This document shows positions 52,453 through 62,053 of a stretch of 64,000 nt of DNA, piece by piece (positions within the stretch are counted from its first letter, which is position 1; each line of letters opens with the position of its first letter). The notes under the pieces were generated by a model that was not told where the DNA came from, did not search any database, and saw only the letters and a program-made list of their open reading frames with translations. Origin of the DNA: Pseudoalteromonas prydzensis (GTDB lineage: Bacteria; Pseudomonadota; Gammaproteobacteria; Enterobacterales; Alteromonadaceae). Where the stretch lies: positions 1-64,000 of the forward strand of contig NZ_DRGM01000187.1 in NCBI RefSeq assembly GCF_011050055.1, read 5' to 3'. The translations under genes were made by a program, and so were the position numbers.

Positions 52453-53970
52453 ATGACAACTACGCGAAAAGATGACTCTTCATCCCAAGCTGAGCAGGTA
52501 AGCGACACTCAAACCGTTTCCGATAGCTATAAAAATCTTCATAAACCTAGCTCTGAGTTTGCCAGTCGAGATGACTACCTTGAGCATGAACTGCAAATTA
52601 TGCAGCCCAAGCGTTGGCGCCCTAATTTGCCTTTTCGCGATTACCGCTTCGAATTTGAAGATACTATCCCAGCGATGGCAGGCACCATAGGCAAAGTCGT
52701 GATGGTGGGTGCAATAGCTGCCACATTTGCTGCGCCACTGGGCTTGAGTGATGCCTTTGTGCTAGAAAATGTACGCTACGAATTACTTATAGTAGCTATT
52801 TTTATCATCTTGTTTTCAGGTTTTATTTTGCCCACCGCTAACTTAGCGGGAACCCACGGGCCGCTTATTCCACTCATTCCCATTGTTGTTGCAGCAGGCG
52901 GGCACCCCATGGCGTTCGGACTACTCATTGGCGCGTTAGGATTACTGCTTGCCATCAGTAAAGGCGGCAGTTTACTGGCACGGCTGACCAGTAAAGGAGT
53001 GTGCGGCGGGTTATTACTGTATTTAGGCTTCATCGGCACAATTTCACAGGTAAAAAAACTATTTGCATGGGCGGAAGAAATTGAAATGGCGCACATTGCT
53101 TTTATCGTTATTTTGGCCACTATTTTACTTTATGCGCTACTCGAGCATTTTAAAAAGCGTTGGTTAGCGGTGCCGCTCAGTTGCCTAATTGGTGGCTTGA
53201 CTGCCTTTGCTTTAGGCGCGCCGTTTGAATTTAAAACCGCCCCCGGCATGCCAAATATGAACCCTATGTATTGGTGGGGCGAAAACACGGGTTGGATGTT
53301 AGGTTTGCCGACTCTTGAAAGCTTTGTAGTGGTATTGCCCTTTGCGATACTTGCTGTAGCAATGTGGTCGCCAGACTTTTTAGGCCATCAAGTATTCCAA
53401 AAAATCAGCTACCCAAAACGCACTGAAAAAGTACAAATGAATATTGACGATACTATGCTCAGTGCATCGGTCAGGCAAACCTTTGGTTCTATTTTAGGCG
53501 GGGCTAATTTTACCTCATCATGGGGCACCTATATTGTGCCTGCTGCAATTGCCAAGCGTCCTATCCCAGCCGGTGCAATTTTAACCGCATTGTTTTGTGT
53601 GATTGCAGGTATATGGGGTTATCCAATGGATCTCGCTATTTGGCAGCCAGTGCTGTGTGTGGCGTTAATTGTCGGTGTATTTATCCCGCTGCTTGAGGCT
53701 GGCATGGAAATGACTCGCGAAGGTAAAACCACGCAATCAGCCGCTATTGTGGTATTTGCGTCAACGTTAGTAAACCCCGCATTTGGCTGGTCGCTAACCA
53801 TGCTACTGGATAACTTAGGCTTAATTGGCTGTAAAGAGCGCAGCTCTGAGCTCACTCATATGAGCCGTTGGATCATTCCGCTGTTTATGTTTGTATTATT
53901 AACCAGTGTAATGGCGATGGTGGGTATGCTGCCAGGTATTCCTGCACTGCTAGAGAACTTTAGGCACTAA
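52453..53970 (+). CDS. DUF3360-family polytopic membrane protein
   Basis: The 505-residue product has a good ribosome site (AGGAG). An N-terminal cytoplasmic part of about 65 residues is followed by about 12 hydrophobic segments. Motifs such as RDYRFEFEDTIPAMAGTIGKVVMVGAI, LPTANLAGTHGPLIPLIPIVVAAGGHPMAFGL and WSPDFLGHQVFQKISYP identify the DUF3360 group, which looks related to the SulP/NCS2 transporter fold. The substrate is unknown. It is convergent with the MYG1 gene. Confidence 0.85.
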   Translation: MTTTRKDDSSSQAEQVSDTQTVSDSYKNLHKPSSEFASRDDYLEHELQIMQPKRWRPNLPFRDYRFEFEDTIPAMAGTIGKVVMVGAIAATFAAPLGLSDAFVLENVRYELLIVAIFIILFSGFILPTANLAGTHGPLIPLIPIVVAAGGHPMAFGLLIGALGLLLAISKGGSLLARLTSKGVCGGLLLYLGFIGTISQVKKLFAWAEEIEMAHIAFIVILATILLYALLEHFKKRWLAVPLSCLIGGLTAFALGAPFEFKTAPGMPNMNPMYWWGENTGWMLGLPTLESFVVVLPFAILAVAMWSPDFLGHQVFQKISYPKRTEKVQMNIDDTMLSASVRQTFGSILGGANFTSSWGTYIVPAAIAKRPIPAGAILTALFCVIAGIWGYPMDLAIWQPVLCVALIVGVFIPLLEAGMEMTREGKTTQSAAIVVFASTLVNPAFGWSLTMLLDNLGLIGCKERSSELTHMSRWIIPLFMFVLLTSVMAMVGMLPGIPALLENFRH

Positions 53971-53974
53971 TACA

Positions 53975-54007
53975 AAAAGGGGAAGCGGATCAATCGCCTC
54001 CCCTTTT
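53975..54007. terminator. Bidirectional terminator
   Basis: AAAAGGGGA-GCG pairs with CGC-TCCCCTTTT with one mismatch. It lies between the convergent DUF3360 and MYG1 genes. Confidence 0.85.
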
Positions 54008-54028
54008 CCAAGATTTTTAATCTCTTTA

Positions 54029-54898
54029 TTAATCTTGCAACGCCATCGCAGCCAGTTTCATAGTACTTGCAAATGACTCTGCCCCTGCGATAAACAAACC
54101 ATTGTGGCAAAACATTGCATCATCAATACCCGTTTCGGTTTGAAATTCAATATCTGATAAACCCGCCCATGCTTTTGGCAGTGATTTTCTATCTTCGAAT
54201 GAGCCTGGCTCCACTGGCACAGTTTGCAAAATCCATTTACCCGAATGTGATGGGTAAACCATATATAGCGCTTGTTGCGATAACGCATGCACTGTTTTTT
54301 TCCACGGCGTGTACTGCTCTAGCACAATGACTCTTGGATCTTCCGCGTTTTCAATCGCTTTTGCGACAATTGCTTTAGCGTTGATACTGCCACTGGCCGA
54401 GGCTATAAAGCGCGACAAAATACGCATTGCAAATTCAACCGCTTCGTCAAAACAGCGATCAAACTCACTTGCTTCTTGCCACGTTGGGTTAAACATAGAA
54501 ATAGTTTGGCTTAAACTGATCCCTTGTGACACCCCTTCAACGTGACCACAATCAATGGCATCAATGGTAGATACTAAAGAGGAATCAACAGCATTAACGA
54601 TATTTTCATCGCCATGGCACAGTTGTAAGCCATATTTCTGCCAAACTAAACCGAATGACGAATAAGGAATGCCATTTTCACGTTCACCCGCACCACCACG
54701 TTGGTGGTGATCAAAGCGTCCTGTTTCTGGATCATATTCACCGCCCACATCAATCACAATATCAGCTTGCGCTATCAACTGCGTATCGCGAGTACGCACA
54801 AGCTTAAAGTCAGGAAGAGCTAGCCTAAGTGCTGCGATACTAAACACATCATCCGCGTGAAAATTACCATTGTGGGTTACTACTGTTAAATCATTCAT
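54029..54898 (-). CDS. MYG1-family metal-dependent phosphoesterase/exonuclease-like protein
   Basis: The 289-residue product has the DHH-like metal motifs THNGNFHADDVFS (4-19), IVIDVGGEYDPETGRFDHHQRG (48-69) and NAVDSSLVSTIDAIDCG. The C-terminal AWAGLSDIEFQTETGIDDAMFCHNGLFIAGAES is family-typical. Eukaryotic MYG1 is a 3'-5' RNA exonuclease; the bacterial role is not settled. All metal-binding residues expected for the motif set appear present. It is a single gene. Confidence 0.92.
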   Translation of the reverse strand: MNDLTVVTHNGNFHADDVFSIAALRLALPDFKLVRTRDTQLIAQADIVIDVGGEYDPETGRFDHHQRGGAGERENGIPYSSFGLVWQKYGLQLCHGDENIVNAVDSSLVSTIDAIDCGHVEGVSQGISLSQTISMFNPTWQEASEFDRCFDEAVEFAMRILSRFIASASGSINAKAIVAKAIENAEDPRVIVLEQYTPWKKTVHALSQQALYMVYPSHSGKWILQTVPVEPGSFEDRKSLPKAWAGLSDIEFQTETGIDDAMFCHNGLFIAGAESFASTMKLAAMALQD

Positions 54899-55063
54899 AT
54901 ATTTAATGTCATTTTTGAAAAGGGGTAAGAAGACGACGTAATTAAGCTATACCCGTAAAGCACCGAGCGAGTCTAAAATTACCAGCACAGCAGTATACGC
55001 TATACACGCTGCTGCCACAAAACAGCGCACTGTTTTTTACAAAAAAACGGAGAAAAGCGAGAG

Positions 55064-56155
55064 CTAAATAATATTATTGCCTTGCTCAGGATCGCGAGAG
55101 CTATCAGCTTGTTCACGAATTTCATCGGCATCACTACTCACATCATCAATATCAGTGTGAGTTTGCGCGATTGCCTTGGCTTTTCTCTCTGGTATAACAG
55201 GCTCTGCCGATAGATTTTGCGTTTGCTCGCTGATCGATGCATTTAAAATAATTCGCTCACGTGCATCATCTGGCATACTAATACTGTGCTCAGTAAAGCT
55301 GTTGACCATTTCTCGCATTAACTGTGACGCCACTTTAATTGTGCTGTGTTGCTCACTGTTAATCCAAAAGTAAATGCTTAAATTGATAGTCGCAGAGTCC
55401 AGCTCATCAAGTAACACTTGTGGGGCCGGATCGTTTAACACCGCCTCCTGTTGAGCCATTAAACTAACGGCAAGTTGTTGAGTCGCGCGTATGTCGTTAT
55501 CGTAACCTATACCTAACTTAAAATGACCACGCATTTTGGGGTTTGCAGTCAGGTTTTTAATCACATTTTTATATACGGTCGCATTAGGAATTTGAATATG
55601 GTTACCATCAAAATCAACTAAAGTGGTGGCACGAGCCGTTACTTTTTTAACGACTCCTAAGCGGCCATCGACCTCAATCACATCATCAATACGAAAAGGC
55701 CGCTGTACGCTCAACAACATGCTTGATATAAAATTCTCAGCAATATCTCGAAATGCAAACCCTAAGATCAAACCTATTAAGCCAGTGCCACTCATCACCG
55801 CCACTGCAAACTCAGTTAAGCCTGCTAACCGTAAAAACAGATAAACACCAAACAAAATAATCACAATGCTAATGAAACGACGAGTAACAACGTGCAACAA
55901 CCGGCTTTCACTAACATAACCGATGGGCTTAACAAATAAGTATGACAATGGCCTAGCAAGCAAATAGCACAAAACTATCGCTACAATTCCCAAGGTAAGA
56001 GCAGGTAACATTTGCCAAGCACTTTGTAAAAAATGCGCGATCTGTAGGTTTATTGCTTGCCAAGATATCGGGGCGACAGCGACTGAGTTAGTATTAACTT
56101 CGAGTGGCAGAAATAAAGTAAGAAATTGATTATTAATGATATTGATAATTTCCAT
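55064..56155 (-). CDS. MscS-family mechanosensitive channel
   Basis: The 363-residue product has an N-terminal hydrophobic region (about 45-150) with three or four helices. The pore-lining helix region lies near AVMSGTGLIGLILGFAFRDIAENFISSMLLSVQRPFRIDDVIEVDG, the MscS core signature. The beta domain includes VVKKVTARATTLVDFDGNHIQIPNATVYKNVIKNLT. The C-terminal tail (about 300-363) is acidic and disordered. It protects against hypo-osmotic shock in the inner membrane. Confidence 0.93.
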   Translation of the reverse strand: MEIINIINNQFLTLFLPLEVNTNSVAVAPISWQAINLQIAHFLQSAWQMLPALTLGIVAIVLCYLLARPLSYLFVKPIGYVSESRLLHVVTRRFISIVIILFGVYLFLRLAGLTEFAVAVMSGTGLIGLILGFAFRDIAENFISSMLLSVQRPFRIDDVIEVDGRLGVVKKVTARATTLVDFDGNHIQIPNATVYKNVIKNLTANPKMRGHFKLGIGYDNDIRATQQLAVSLMAQQEAVLNDPAPQVLLDELDSATINLSIYFWINSEQHSTIKVASQLMREMVNSFTEHSISMPDDARERIILNASISEQTQNLSAEPVIPERKAKAIAQTHTDIDDVSSDADEIREQADSSRDPEQGNNII

Positions 56156-56333
56156 ATGTATACCTTGAGTTCCGTGCCGCTATAAATATTAACTTTGACA
56201 TTGCAAATAAAACGCCAACTTAAACTGGCAAACACCTTGCAGTTAAATTCATTAATAGATAAGTATTTAACTGCAAATAAGACACTCAACCTGAACTCTG
56301 GTTACTTAATAATAAAGCTAAGTAAGGAATATA

Positions 56334-56471
56334 ATGGCACATAAACAGCGTGGTTTTACAGCCAATAAGCCTGCAGACATTCCTCTGCTCGGCTGGTGTC
56401 GCTTTTTATGCATTACTGCCTATTGTACTGAACGACAAAAACGCGAACATTCTTCTAAAACGAATGAATAG
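56334..56471 (+). CDS. 45-residue protein of unknown function
   Basis: I read a short frame from ATG 56334 to TAG 56469-56471, starting MAHKQRGFTANKPADIPLL. A strong ribosome site (AAGGA, five bases upstream) supports translation. The middle GWCRFLCITAYC has three cysteines and mixed hydrophobic residues. The tail ERQKREHSSKTNE is basic and hydrophilic. It lies 71 bases upstream of the pirin gene and could be its leader gene. No family is recognised. Confidence 0.5.
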   Translation: MAHKQRGFTANKPADIPLLGWCRFLCITAYCTERQKREHSSKTNE

Positions 56472-56542
56472 TGCTATTTTTACCCATGGTTGTTTAATTT
56501 TAATGTGCTTAAATAACACTATATAAGATTCGGAGCAAAGCA

Positions 56543-57385
56543 ATGAAAGTAATAAAGCAACTCAATAGCCATGCAACCCAAGATGGTGATGGCGTAAACA
56601 TCAGCCGTATTCCAGGCTTTGATGGCAAACATTTAGATCCATTCTTGATGATCGACGAATTAAAATCTGACGATCATAGTGATTTTATCGGCGGCTTTCC
56701 GGCGCACCCGCATCGTGGCATCGAAACCTTTACCTACATTATTAAAGGTGGCTTTGAGCACCAAGACCAAATGGGTAATAAAAAAGCCATTCGCGCGGGA
56801 GATGTGCAATGGATGAGCACAGGTTTTGGTGTTATTCACAGCGAAATGCCACTTGCCGATGCGATAGAAGGCATGCATGGTTTTCAAATTTGGCTCAATA
56901 TGCCAAGTACTGAAAAACTCAGAGCACCTAAATATCAAGATACCACCGAGCACCCTGCACCGCGCTTTAAAAATAGCCAAGGTGTTGAGTTAAAAGCGCT
57001 GGCTGGCAGTTGGCAATTTGACCAGCAAACTCAAGTTTCTAGCCTACAAGAGCTGGCAGCCAATGGCATGTTAGCGGATGTAACAATCCCTGCGGGCGCT
57101 GAGTTTGTTCACCCACCGCTGACACAAACTAAGGTGATGCTTTATATTCACAGCGGCGCTATCAACACCGAACAGGGTGGCCCCGTGATGGCCGGCAGCC
57201 TACTTATTTTAGAGCCTGGCAGTGATATTCAATTTAGTTCACAAACCGGTGCCGGGGTGCTTATTTTAGCCGGTGATCCGCTCAATGAACCGATTGCCCA
57301 CATGGGACCGTTTGTGATGAATACGCAAGCGCAACTGCGAGAAGCAATTAGTGATTACCAAAGCGGTAAATTTGGTACCTTTTAA
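56543..57385 (+). CDS. Pirin-family cupin protein
   Basis: The 280-residue bicupin has the pirin metal site: HPHRGIETFTYIIKGGFEHQDQMGN supplies two histidines, and TGFGVIHSEMP supplies His and Glu. Bacterial pirins such as YhhW can act as quercetin 2,3-dioxygenases; other roles include redox sensing. It is 21 bases upstream of the glutathionyl-hydroquinone reductase gene, so the two are probably co-transcribed, which suggests a quinone or aromatic-compound stress function. Confidence 0.93.
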   Translation: MKVIKQLNSHATQDGDGVNISRIPGFDGKHLDPFLMIDELKSDDHSDFIGGFPAHPHRGIETFTYIIKGGFEHQDQMGNKKAIRAGDVQWMSTGFGVIHSEMPLADAIEGMHGFQIWLNMPSTEKLRAPKYQDTTEHPAPRFKNSQGVELKALAGSWQFDQQTQVSSLQELAANGMLADVTIPAGAEFVHPPLTQTKVMLYIHSGAINTEQGGPVMAGSLLILEPGSDIQFSSQTGAGVLILAGDPLNEPIAHMGPFVMNTQAQLREAISDYQSGKFGTF

Positions 57386-57406
57386 TACACAATACAGGAG
57401 TCAATT

Positions 57407-58378
57407 ATGGGATTACTAGTCAACGGTAAATGGCAAGATAAATGGTACGACACCGATAAAAGCGACGGTGAGTTTAAACGCGAGTCTGCACAATTACGTA
57501 ACTGGGTAACCGAAGATGGCAGCGCAGGCGCAACGGGTGAAGCTGGTTTTAAGGCTGAAAAAGGCCGTTACCACTTATATGTGTCATTAGCCTGCCCATG
57601 GGCGCATCGCACCTTGATTTTTAGAAAGTTAAAAGGACTTGAAGACTATATTGATGTCTCTGTAGTCAGCCCAGATATGTTAGATAACGGCTGGACATTT
57701 GATAAAAGCAATCACAGTACTGGTGATGCGCTATTTGCTAAGCAATTTATGCATCAAATTTACACCGAAAATAAAGCGAATTATTCTGGGCGAGTAACAG
57801 TGCCTGTGCTGTGGGATAAACAGCAAAATAAAATCGTTAGTAATGAATCCGCAGAAATCATTCGCATGTTTAACAGCGCCTTCAATGATTTAACGGGCAA
57901 TAAACGAGACTTTTACCCTGCTCACTTGCAGGCGCAAATCGATGCAATTAATGAGCTGGTGTACAACAACATTAATAACGGTGTATACCGTACAGGGTTT
58001 GCAACCACGCAAAAAGCCTATGAAGAGGCATTTAATGACTTGTTCAGTGCATTAGACAAAGTCGAAAGTATTTTACTCAAGCAGCGTTACTTAGTGGGTG
58101 ACACATTAACAGAGGCAGATTGGCGACTGTTTACTACCTTGATCCGTTTTGACAGCGTGTATGTAGGGCATTTTAAATGCAACCAGCGCACTATCGAAAG
58201 TTACCCTGCCTTAAGTGAATATTTACGTGAGCTTTATCAGGTCGCTGGCGTAAAAGAAACCGTTGATTTTTATCATATCAAACGGCATTACTATTTTAGC
58301 CATACTATGATAAACCCCACCCAGGTGGTGCCTAAAGGGCCTAGTATTAATTTTTCTCGCCCGCATAAGCGTGGCTAA
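57407..58378 (+). CDS. yqjG: Glutathionyl-hydroquinone reductase (YqjG/ECM4-type GST)
   Basis: The 323-residue product, close to E. coli YqjG (328), belongs to the Xi-class GSTs. The catalytic cysteine is in LACPWAHRTLIF. The following HSTGDALFAKQFMHQIY, VPVLWDKQQNKIVSNESAEIIRMFN and C-terminal YFSHTMINPTQVVPKGP are diagnostic. It reduces glutathionyl-hydroquinones to hydroquinones with glutathione. It forms a unit with pirin, and a terminator hairpin follows. Confidence 0.94.
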   Translation: MGLLVNGKWQDKWYDTDKSDGEFKRESAQLRNWVTEDGSAGATGEAGFKAEKGRYHLYVSLACPWAHRTLIFRKLKGLEDYIDVSVVSPDMLDNGWTFDKSNHSTGDALFAKQFMHQIYTENKANYSGRVTVPVLWDKQQNKIVSNESAEIIRMFNSAFNDLTGNKRDFYPAHLQAQIDAINELVYNNINNGVYRTGFATTQKAYEEAFNDLFSALDKVESILLKQRYLVGDTLTEADWRLFTTLIRFDSVYVGHFKCNQRTIESYPALSEYLRELYQVAGVKETVDFYHIKRHYYFSHTMINPTQVVPKGPSINFSRPHKRG

Positions 58379-58394
58379 CTTAACTCACAAAACT

Positions 58395-58416
58395 ACCCCA
58401 GCACAATAGCTGGGGT
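58395..58416 (+). terminator. Terminator after the GST gene
   Basis: ACCCCAGC pairs with GCTGGGGT around a 6-base loop and is followed by TAATTTTACTT. Confidence 0.8.
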
Positions 58417-58448
58417 TAATTTTACTTAATCGCTTTTTTTAAAACAGC

Positions 58449-59024
58449 TTACCACTGTATTTCATTGATAATATAACCAAAATAGCTTTGCTCTCCGACT
58501 AGGTTTACTTTTTTATCCTTAAGCGTTAATAATTCTGCTTTATCTAAATACCATCGTATTGAATGTGTTTCTTCATTTGCTAAATCGGCAAATGTGAGTT
58601 CTACACAGTGCGACTCATAATCACTACTACATGTAGTTGCCTCAACTAACAGGTATTCTTGCGACCAATACTCCGCTAAACGGTACTGTGCCCATAACTG
58701 TATTGGGATGTTAATGAACGTCCAAAAGTAAAAGTAAATAAATACCGGCGTAAAAAGCAGCGTAAAATACTTAACTAAGCGTCCCTCATAAATAAAATGT
58801 TCATCTAAACTTTCCTTCACTTGAGCAAAATTTTTATAGCGACTAAAAAGATAACCGATCGTTAGCACTGTCAGCGTGGGCAAAACCCACTTGAGAATAA
58901 AATTGTAATTAGCGTTAGGGATAAATGCGGGATCAACACTTTCATGCCAGATGATAAAACCGCAAGGCATGAAGCAGGTAAGTAATAAGATTAAAATCAT
59001 CCAAAAAAGCTGAGGTTTTGCCAT
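58449..59024 (-). CDS. Membrane protein of unknown function
   Basis: The 191-residue product has three hydrophobic segments (about 7-26, 42-61, 86-112). A C-terminal soluble part (about 125-191) contains two cysteines (TTCSSDYESHCVEL), probably periplasmic. I do not recognise a family. Codon use is slightly A+T-rich. It is convergent with the GST gene and 186 bases downstream of the RDD gene on the same strand. Confidence 0.75.
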   Translation of the reverse strand: MAKPQLFWMILILLLTCFMPCGFIIWHESVDPAFIPNANYNFILKWVLPTLTVLTIGYLFSRYKNFAQVKESLDEHFIYEGRLVKYFTLLFTPVFIYFYFWTFINIPIQLWAQYRLAEYWSQEYLLVEATTCSSDYESHCVELTFADLANEETHSIRWYLDKAELLTLKDKKVNLVGEQSYFGYIINEIQW

Positions 59025-59210
59025 AAAAATTTAAAATCCTTATAAATTATGACTTGAGATGGCGTAACATGCGCTTATTATACAAGCTATTGCAGTGTAA
59101 TTTAAACAACACTGTACCGAAGGTAAGCAAAAAATAGTATTTTTCATCTAAAGCTCTGGTAAGCCAAGATAACCTGCCACCTTCAGTACAACATACTAAA
59201 GAAAACGAGC

Positions 59211-60200
59211 TTAATCCTTAATCGCTTCTTCAATTGTGTGCGTATTTACCAGCTGATTTACATTGCCTTTTATCACAACGGTTGCAGCTATTTTGTCTTG
59301 AATTGCTTGGCGGTTTGGATCCCAATAAACTTGTAAAAATCCTAATAAGCCAGTCGCAAACCCTGCTCCATAACCACCGTAGCGGCCAAACGCATCCCAT
59401 AAACTTAAATATTCACCACTGAGTGCGACAACGCGAATATCGCATATTTTTTTGCCCGGTGTTTGGCCTTGCCAAAGCAGCGAAAATAACGTGAAGTACA
59501 CGGCAGCCCAACCAAAACCAAGGCCTAAATCTTGAATGATGCCCTTGCCCCACTGCAGCACGCTATTTACGGGTTCTGTTTGCGCGTTTTCGTCTTCAAG
59601 AGCAGGCTTAGCACCATCAGCTTCAACCATTACTTGCAATAACACGCGAGTGACCTGCTGATTTTCAAGCCCCTCAATTTGGGAAAGTGTCGGTACTTGC
59701 GTCAGTAAATTAGCCAATGCATTACTTTGGCATGATTGGTCACAATGTTGATTTTGCGCTGTGTTAGCTAAATACGTCTGGATCAGCTGCTTTTCGTCTG
59801 TAGTTAATGGCATTTCTTGGTTGATTTTTATCCCTTGAATTGCGCTATCGTCCTCAAAAAAATCAATGGCGAGTGAAAGTACTGCCAACGAACTTACAAA
59901 TAATATACTGGCCGCGGTCACTTTTAGTACTCTACGCCAAAACATCGACATTTTCGGTAGATGCTTTTGCGCTGTGCCTTTATAAAAAGCCATTGCAGCC
60001 ACAAAGGCGATTAACGCAGCGCTGAGTTTTGCTGCTACAAAAATCAACATAACATCGATTACCATCGCGAGCGCACGGCGAGTCGGTGAAGCAAGTGGCA
60101 ACCCCAATAACGCTTGATCAAGCTCAAACGCATAAGGGGTAATAACTTCCCTGCTTTCAGCACGCGTTAACCCTAACTCTTCTATTTGTTCGACTTTCAT
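59211..60200 (-). CDS. RDD-family membrane protein with large insert
   Basis: The 329-residue product starts with an RDD helix pair (LPLASPTRRALAMVIDVMLIFVAAKLSAALIAFVAAMAFY). It ends with the second RDD half (LLWQGQTPGKKICDIRVVALSGEYLSLWDAFGRYGGY and the Asp-containing YWDPNRQAIQDKIAATVVI). Between them is an insert of about 100 residues (about 120-220), likely periplasmic, with a CDQSC pair. RDD proteins include sodium/proton antiporters and membrane-complex subunits. The role here is unknown. Confidence 0.85.
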   Translation of the reverse strand: MKVEQIEELGLTRAESREVITPYAFELDQALLGLPLASPTRRALAMVIDVMLIFVAAKLSAALIAFVAAMAFYKGTAQKHLPKMSMFWRRVLKVTAASILFVSSLAVLSLAIDFFEDDSAIQGIKINQEMPLTTDEKQLIQTYLANTAQNQHCDQSCQSNALANLLTQVPTLSQIEGLENQQVTRVLLQVMVEADGAKPALEDENAQTEPVNSVLQWGKGIIQDLGLGFGWAAVYFTLFSLLWQGQTPGKKICDIRVVALSGEYLSLWDAFGRYGGYGAGFATGLLGFLQVYWDPNRQAIQDKIAATVVIKGNVNQLVNTHTIEEAIKD

Positions 60201-60264
60201 TTATGCTCTCGTCCTTAAACATTATTCCGCGCTGTTACAGCAGCTTTAACAAATTACTTTTTTA

Positions 60265-60981
60265 TCAAACCATTAAAGCCAAATTATCTATAAAGGGTTT
60301 ATTTTCTTCATCAATGATTTGAATTATCTGTTTGTGTAAGCGTTTTTTATGCTCAGCAAAAATGGCGCGTTTTTTATCAAACGTAGCGGCAAATGTTATC
60401 GCATCAATAAGTAAGCTTTGCTGATCTGTTGAGGCTTTTTCAATAACGTGATCAATTGCCAGCTCTGCTCCAGATACGCGACGCCCTGTTAGTTTCATTT
60501 CGTTAAAGCGGTAGTAAGGCATGGCTTTTTTTACAAAAGCTATCATGCCAGGTAAAAATGGGATTGATAAATCCACTTCAGGGAAGCAAAAAAAGCCGCG
60601 ATCGCCGCGCATAAATCTAAAGTCACAGGCGCAGGCTAAAATAGCCCCATTACCAAAAGCATGACCATTAATAGCGGCTATCACTGGCATAGGAAAAAGC
60701 AGTAAGGTTTTAAATACATCGTCCATGTCGTACATAAAACCACGTATTTCATCGGCCTTTTTTGCTTGCATGGCAGGTAACAACCAATCGGTGTCGATGC
60801 CTAAACTCCAACACTTTTCATCGTTTGAAGTGATCACTAGCGCTCTGTGGTTTTGGTTTGCAGCAACTTCTGCAAGTGTTTGTTTTAGTTGTTTAGCAAA
60901 CTGTGGATTTTGGCGATTTTCGCCGTTTGTTAGGGTAATAACTGCAACGCTGTCTTGAGTCGTTAATGTCATAATGCTCAT
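60265..60981 (-). CDS. Enoyl-CoA hydratase/isomerase-family protein (ECI-like)
   Basis: The 238-residue crotonase-fold protein has the oxyanion-hole segment SLGIDTDWLLP and INGHAFGNGAILACACDFRFM. FPEVDLSIPFLPGM carries the Glu expected for delta3-delta2 isomerases, while the second hydratase Glu is not evident. A delta3,delta2-enoyl-CoA isomerase-like role in unsaturated fatty acid breakdown is plausible. It is a single gene next to the RDD gene, 64 bases apart. Confidence 0.87.
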   Translation of the reverse strand: MSIMTLTTQDSVAVITLTNGENRQNPQFAKQLKQTLAEVAANQNHRALVITSNDEKCWSLGIDTDWLLPAMQAKKADEIRGFMYDMDDVFKTLLLFPMPVIAAINGHAFGNGAILACACDFRFMRGDRGFFCFPEVDLSIPFLPGMIAFVKKAMPYYRFNEMKLTGRRVSGAELAIDHVIEKASTDQQSLLIDAITFAATFDKKRAIFAEHKKRLHKQIIQIIDEENKPFIDNLALMV

Positions 60982-61192
60982 GCAAGTACCTTGATATTTT
61001 TATTGTCATTATTTGATAAGGCTCCTCTTTAATCTACTGAGGAAGATTAACTTATAATGCCATGATTAATGTTTAAGTTACTAGCTTTGCTATTTAAAAA
61101 ATTGCTGTCGTGGAAAACTAATAGATTGTTTTAAAGGTAAATATCCATAACAATGCTTACTCAACTATTTAATCAAACACGGGTGAAGACGT

Positions 61193-61843
61193 ATGGGCAA
61201 AACCGCAATCGTAATTGGCGCAACAGGCTTAGTAGGCAGCCAATTAGTTAAGCAACTCGTTGGCCAAGCACATATCAGCCAAGTAATTACCCTCACTCGT
61301 CGCCCTGCACCATACAAAAATGAAAAAGTGATTAATCATGTGGTTGATTTTGATCACTTAGCCCAGCATGCATCACTGTTTAAAGCGGATATATTATTTT
61401 CATGTTTGGGCACCACCAAAAAAGCAGCTGGCTCTATTGCCGCTCAACGTAAGGTGGATTTTTATTATCAGTTAAAAGTCGCTGAACTTGCTGCAAAACA
61501 CGAAGTACACCATTACTTGCTAGTATCCTCCAGTGGTGCAAATGCCAATAGTGGTAACGCATATTTACAAATGAAAGGTGAACTTGAAAATACTGTCAAA
61601 GAACTGCCATTTAAGCGTATTAGCATTATTCAGCCATCGTTATTAGTTGGCGAGCGTAATAACGAATTTCGCCTCGCTGAAAAACTAGGCAGTGTATTGT
61701 TACCTATTTTATGTTGGTTACCTAGGTTGAGAAAGTATCGTCCTATCACAGGCAAACAAGTTGCAGCAAAAATGTGCGCGCTTAGTACTAAACCGAGTGT
61801 GGGAGTTGAGTATTTTAAATTAGATGAGCTGTTTTATACATAA
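61193..61843 (+). CDS. Rossmann-fold NAD(P)-binding protein (HTATIP2/TIP30-like)
   Basis: The 216-residue product is an atypical short-chain dehydrogenase. The nucleotide motif IVIGATGLVGSQL lies at 6-18. VVDFDHL, FSCLGTTKKAAGS and HYLLVSSSGANANSGNAYLQMKGELE follow, the last holding the Tyr-x-x-x-Lys pair (YLQMK). PLLVGERNNEFR-like C-terminal pattern (QPSLLVGER) is typical of the TIP30-like oxidoreductase group. The substrate is unknown. It is a single gene. Confidence 0.9.
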   Translation: MGKTAIVIGATGLVGSQLVKQLVGQAHISQVITLTRRPAPYKNEKVINHVVDFDHLAQHASLFKADILFSCLGTTKKAAGSIAAQRKVDFYYQLKVAELAAKHEVHHYLLVSSSGANANSGNAYLQMKGELENTVKELPFKRISIIQPSLLVGERNNEFRLAEKLGSVLLPILCWLPRLRKYRPITGKQVAAKMCALSTKPSVGVEYFKLDELFYT

Positions 61844-62053
61844 AGTACATTGTCGCATGTGATAATTTCAAGCTAAGTTAGCGTTTATATGAAAAACATG
61901 GATGTCACTGTTATCTTTCAAACCACTAAAGCAAAAACCAAGCTTTACAAATATTTACAAACCAAGGATTAACAATATTTACATCTGTAATTATTAAACA
62001 TATATTTAGTATCCGTCAAACTACCCCTAAAAATTATATACATGGAGTTTATT

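Noticed and set aside
61888..61971. 27-codon frame starting MKNMDVTVIF before the lipoprotein pair
   Set aside because: No ribosome site and too short to support.
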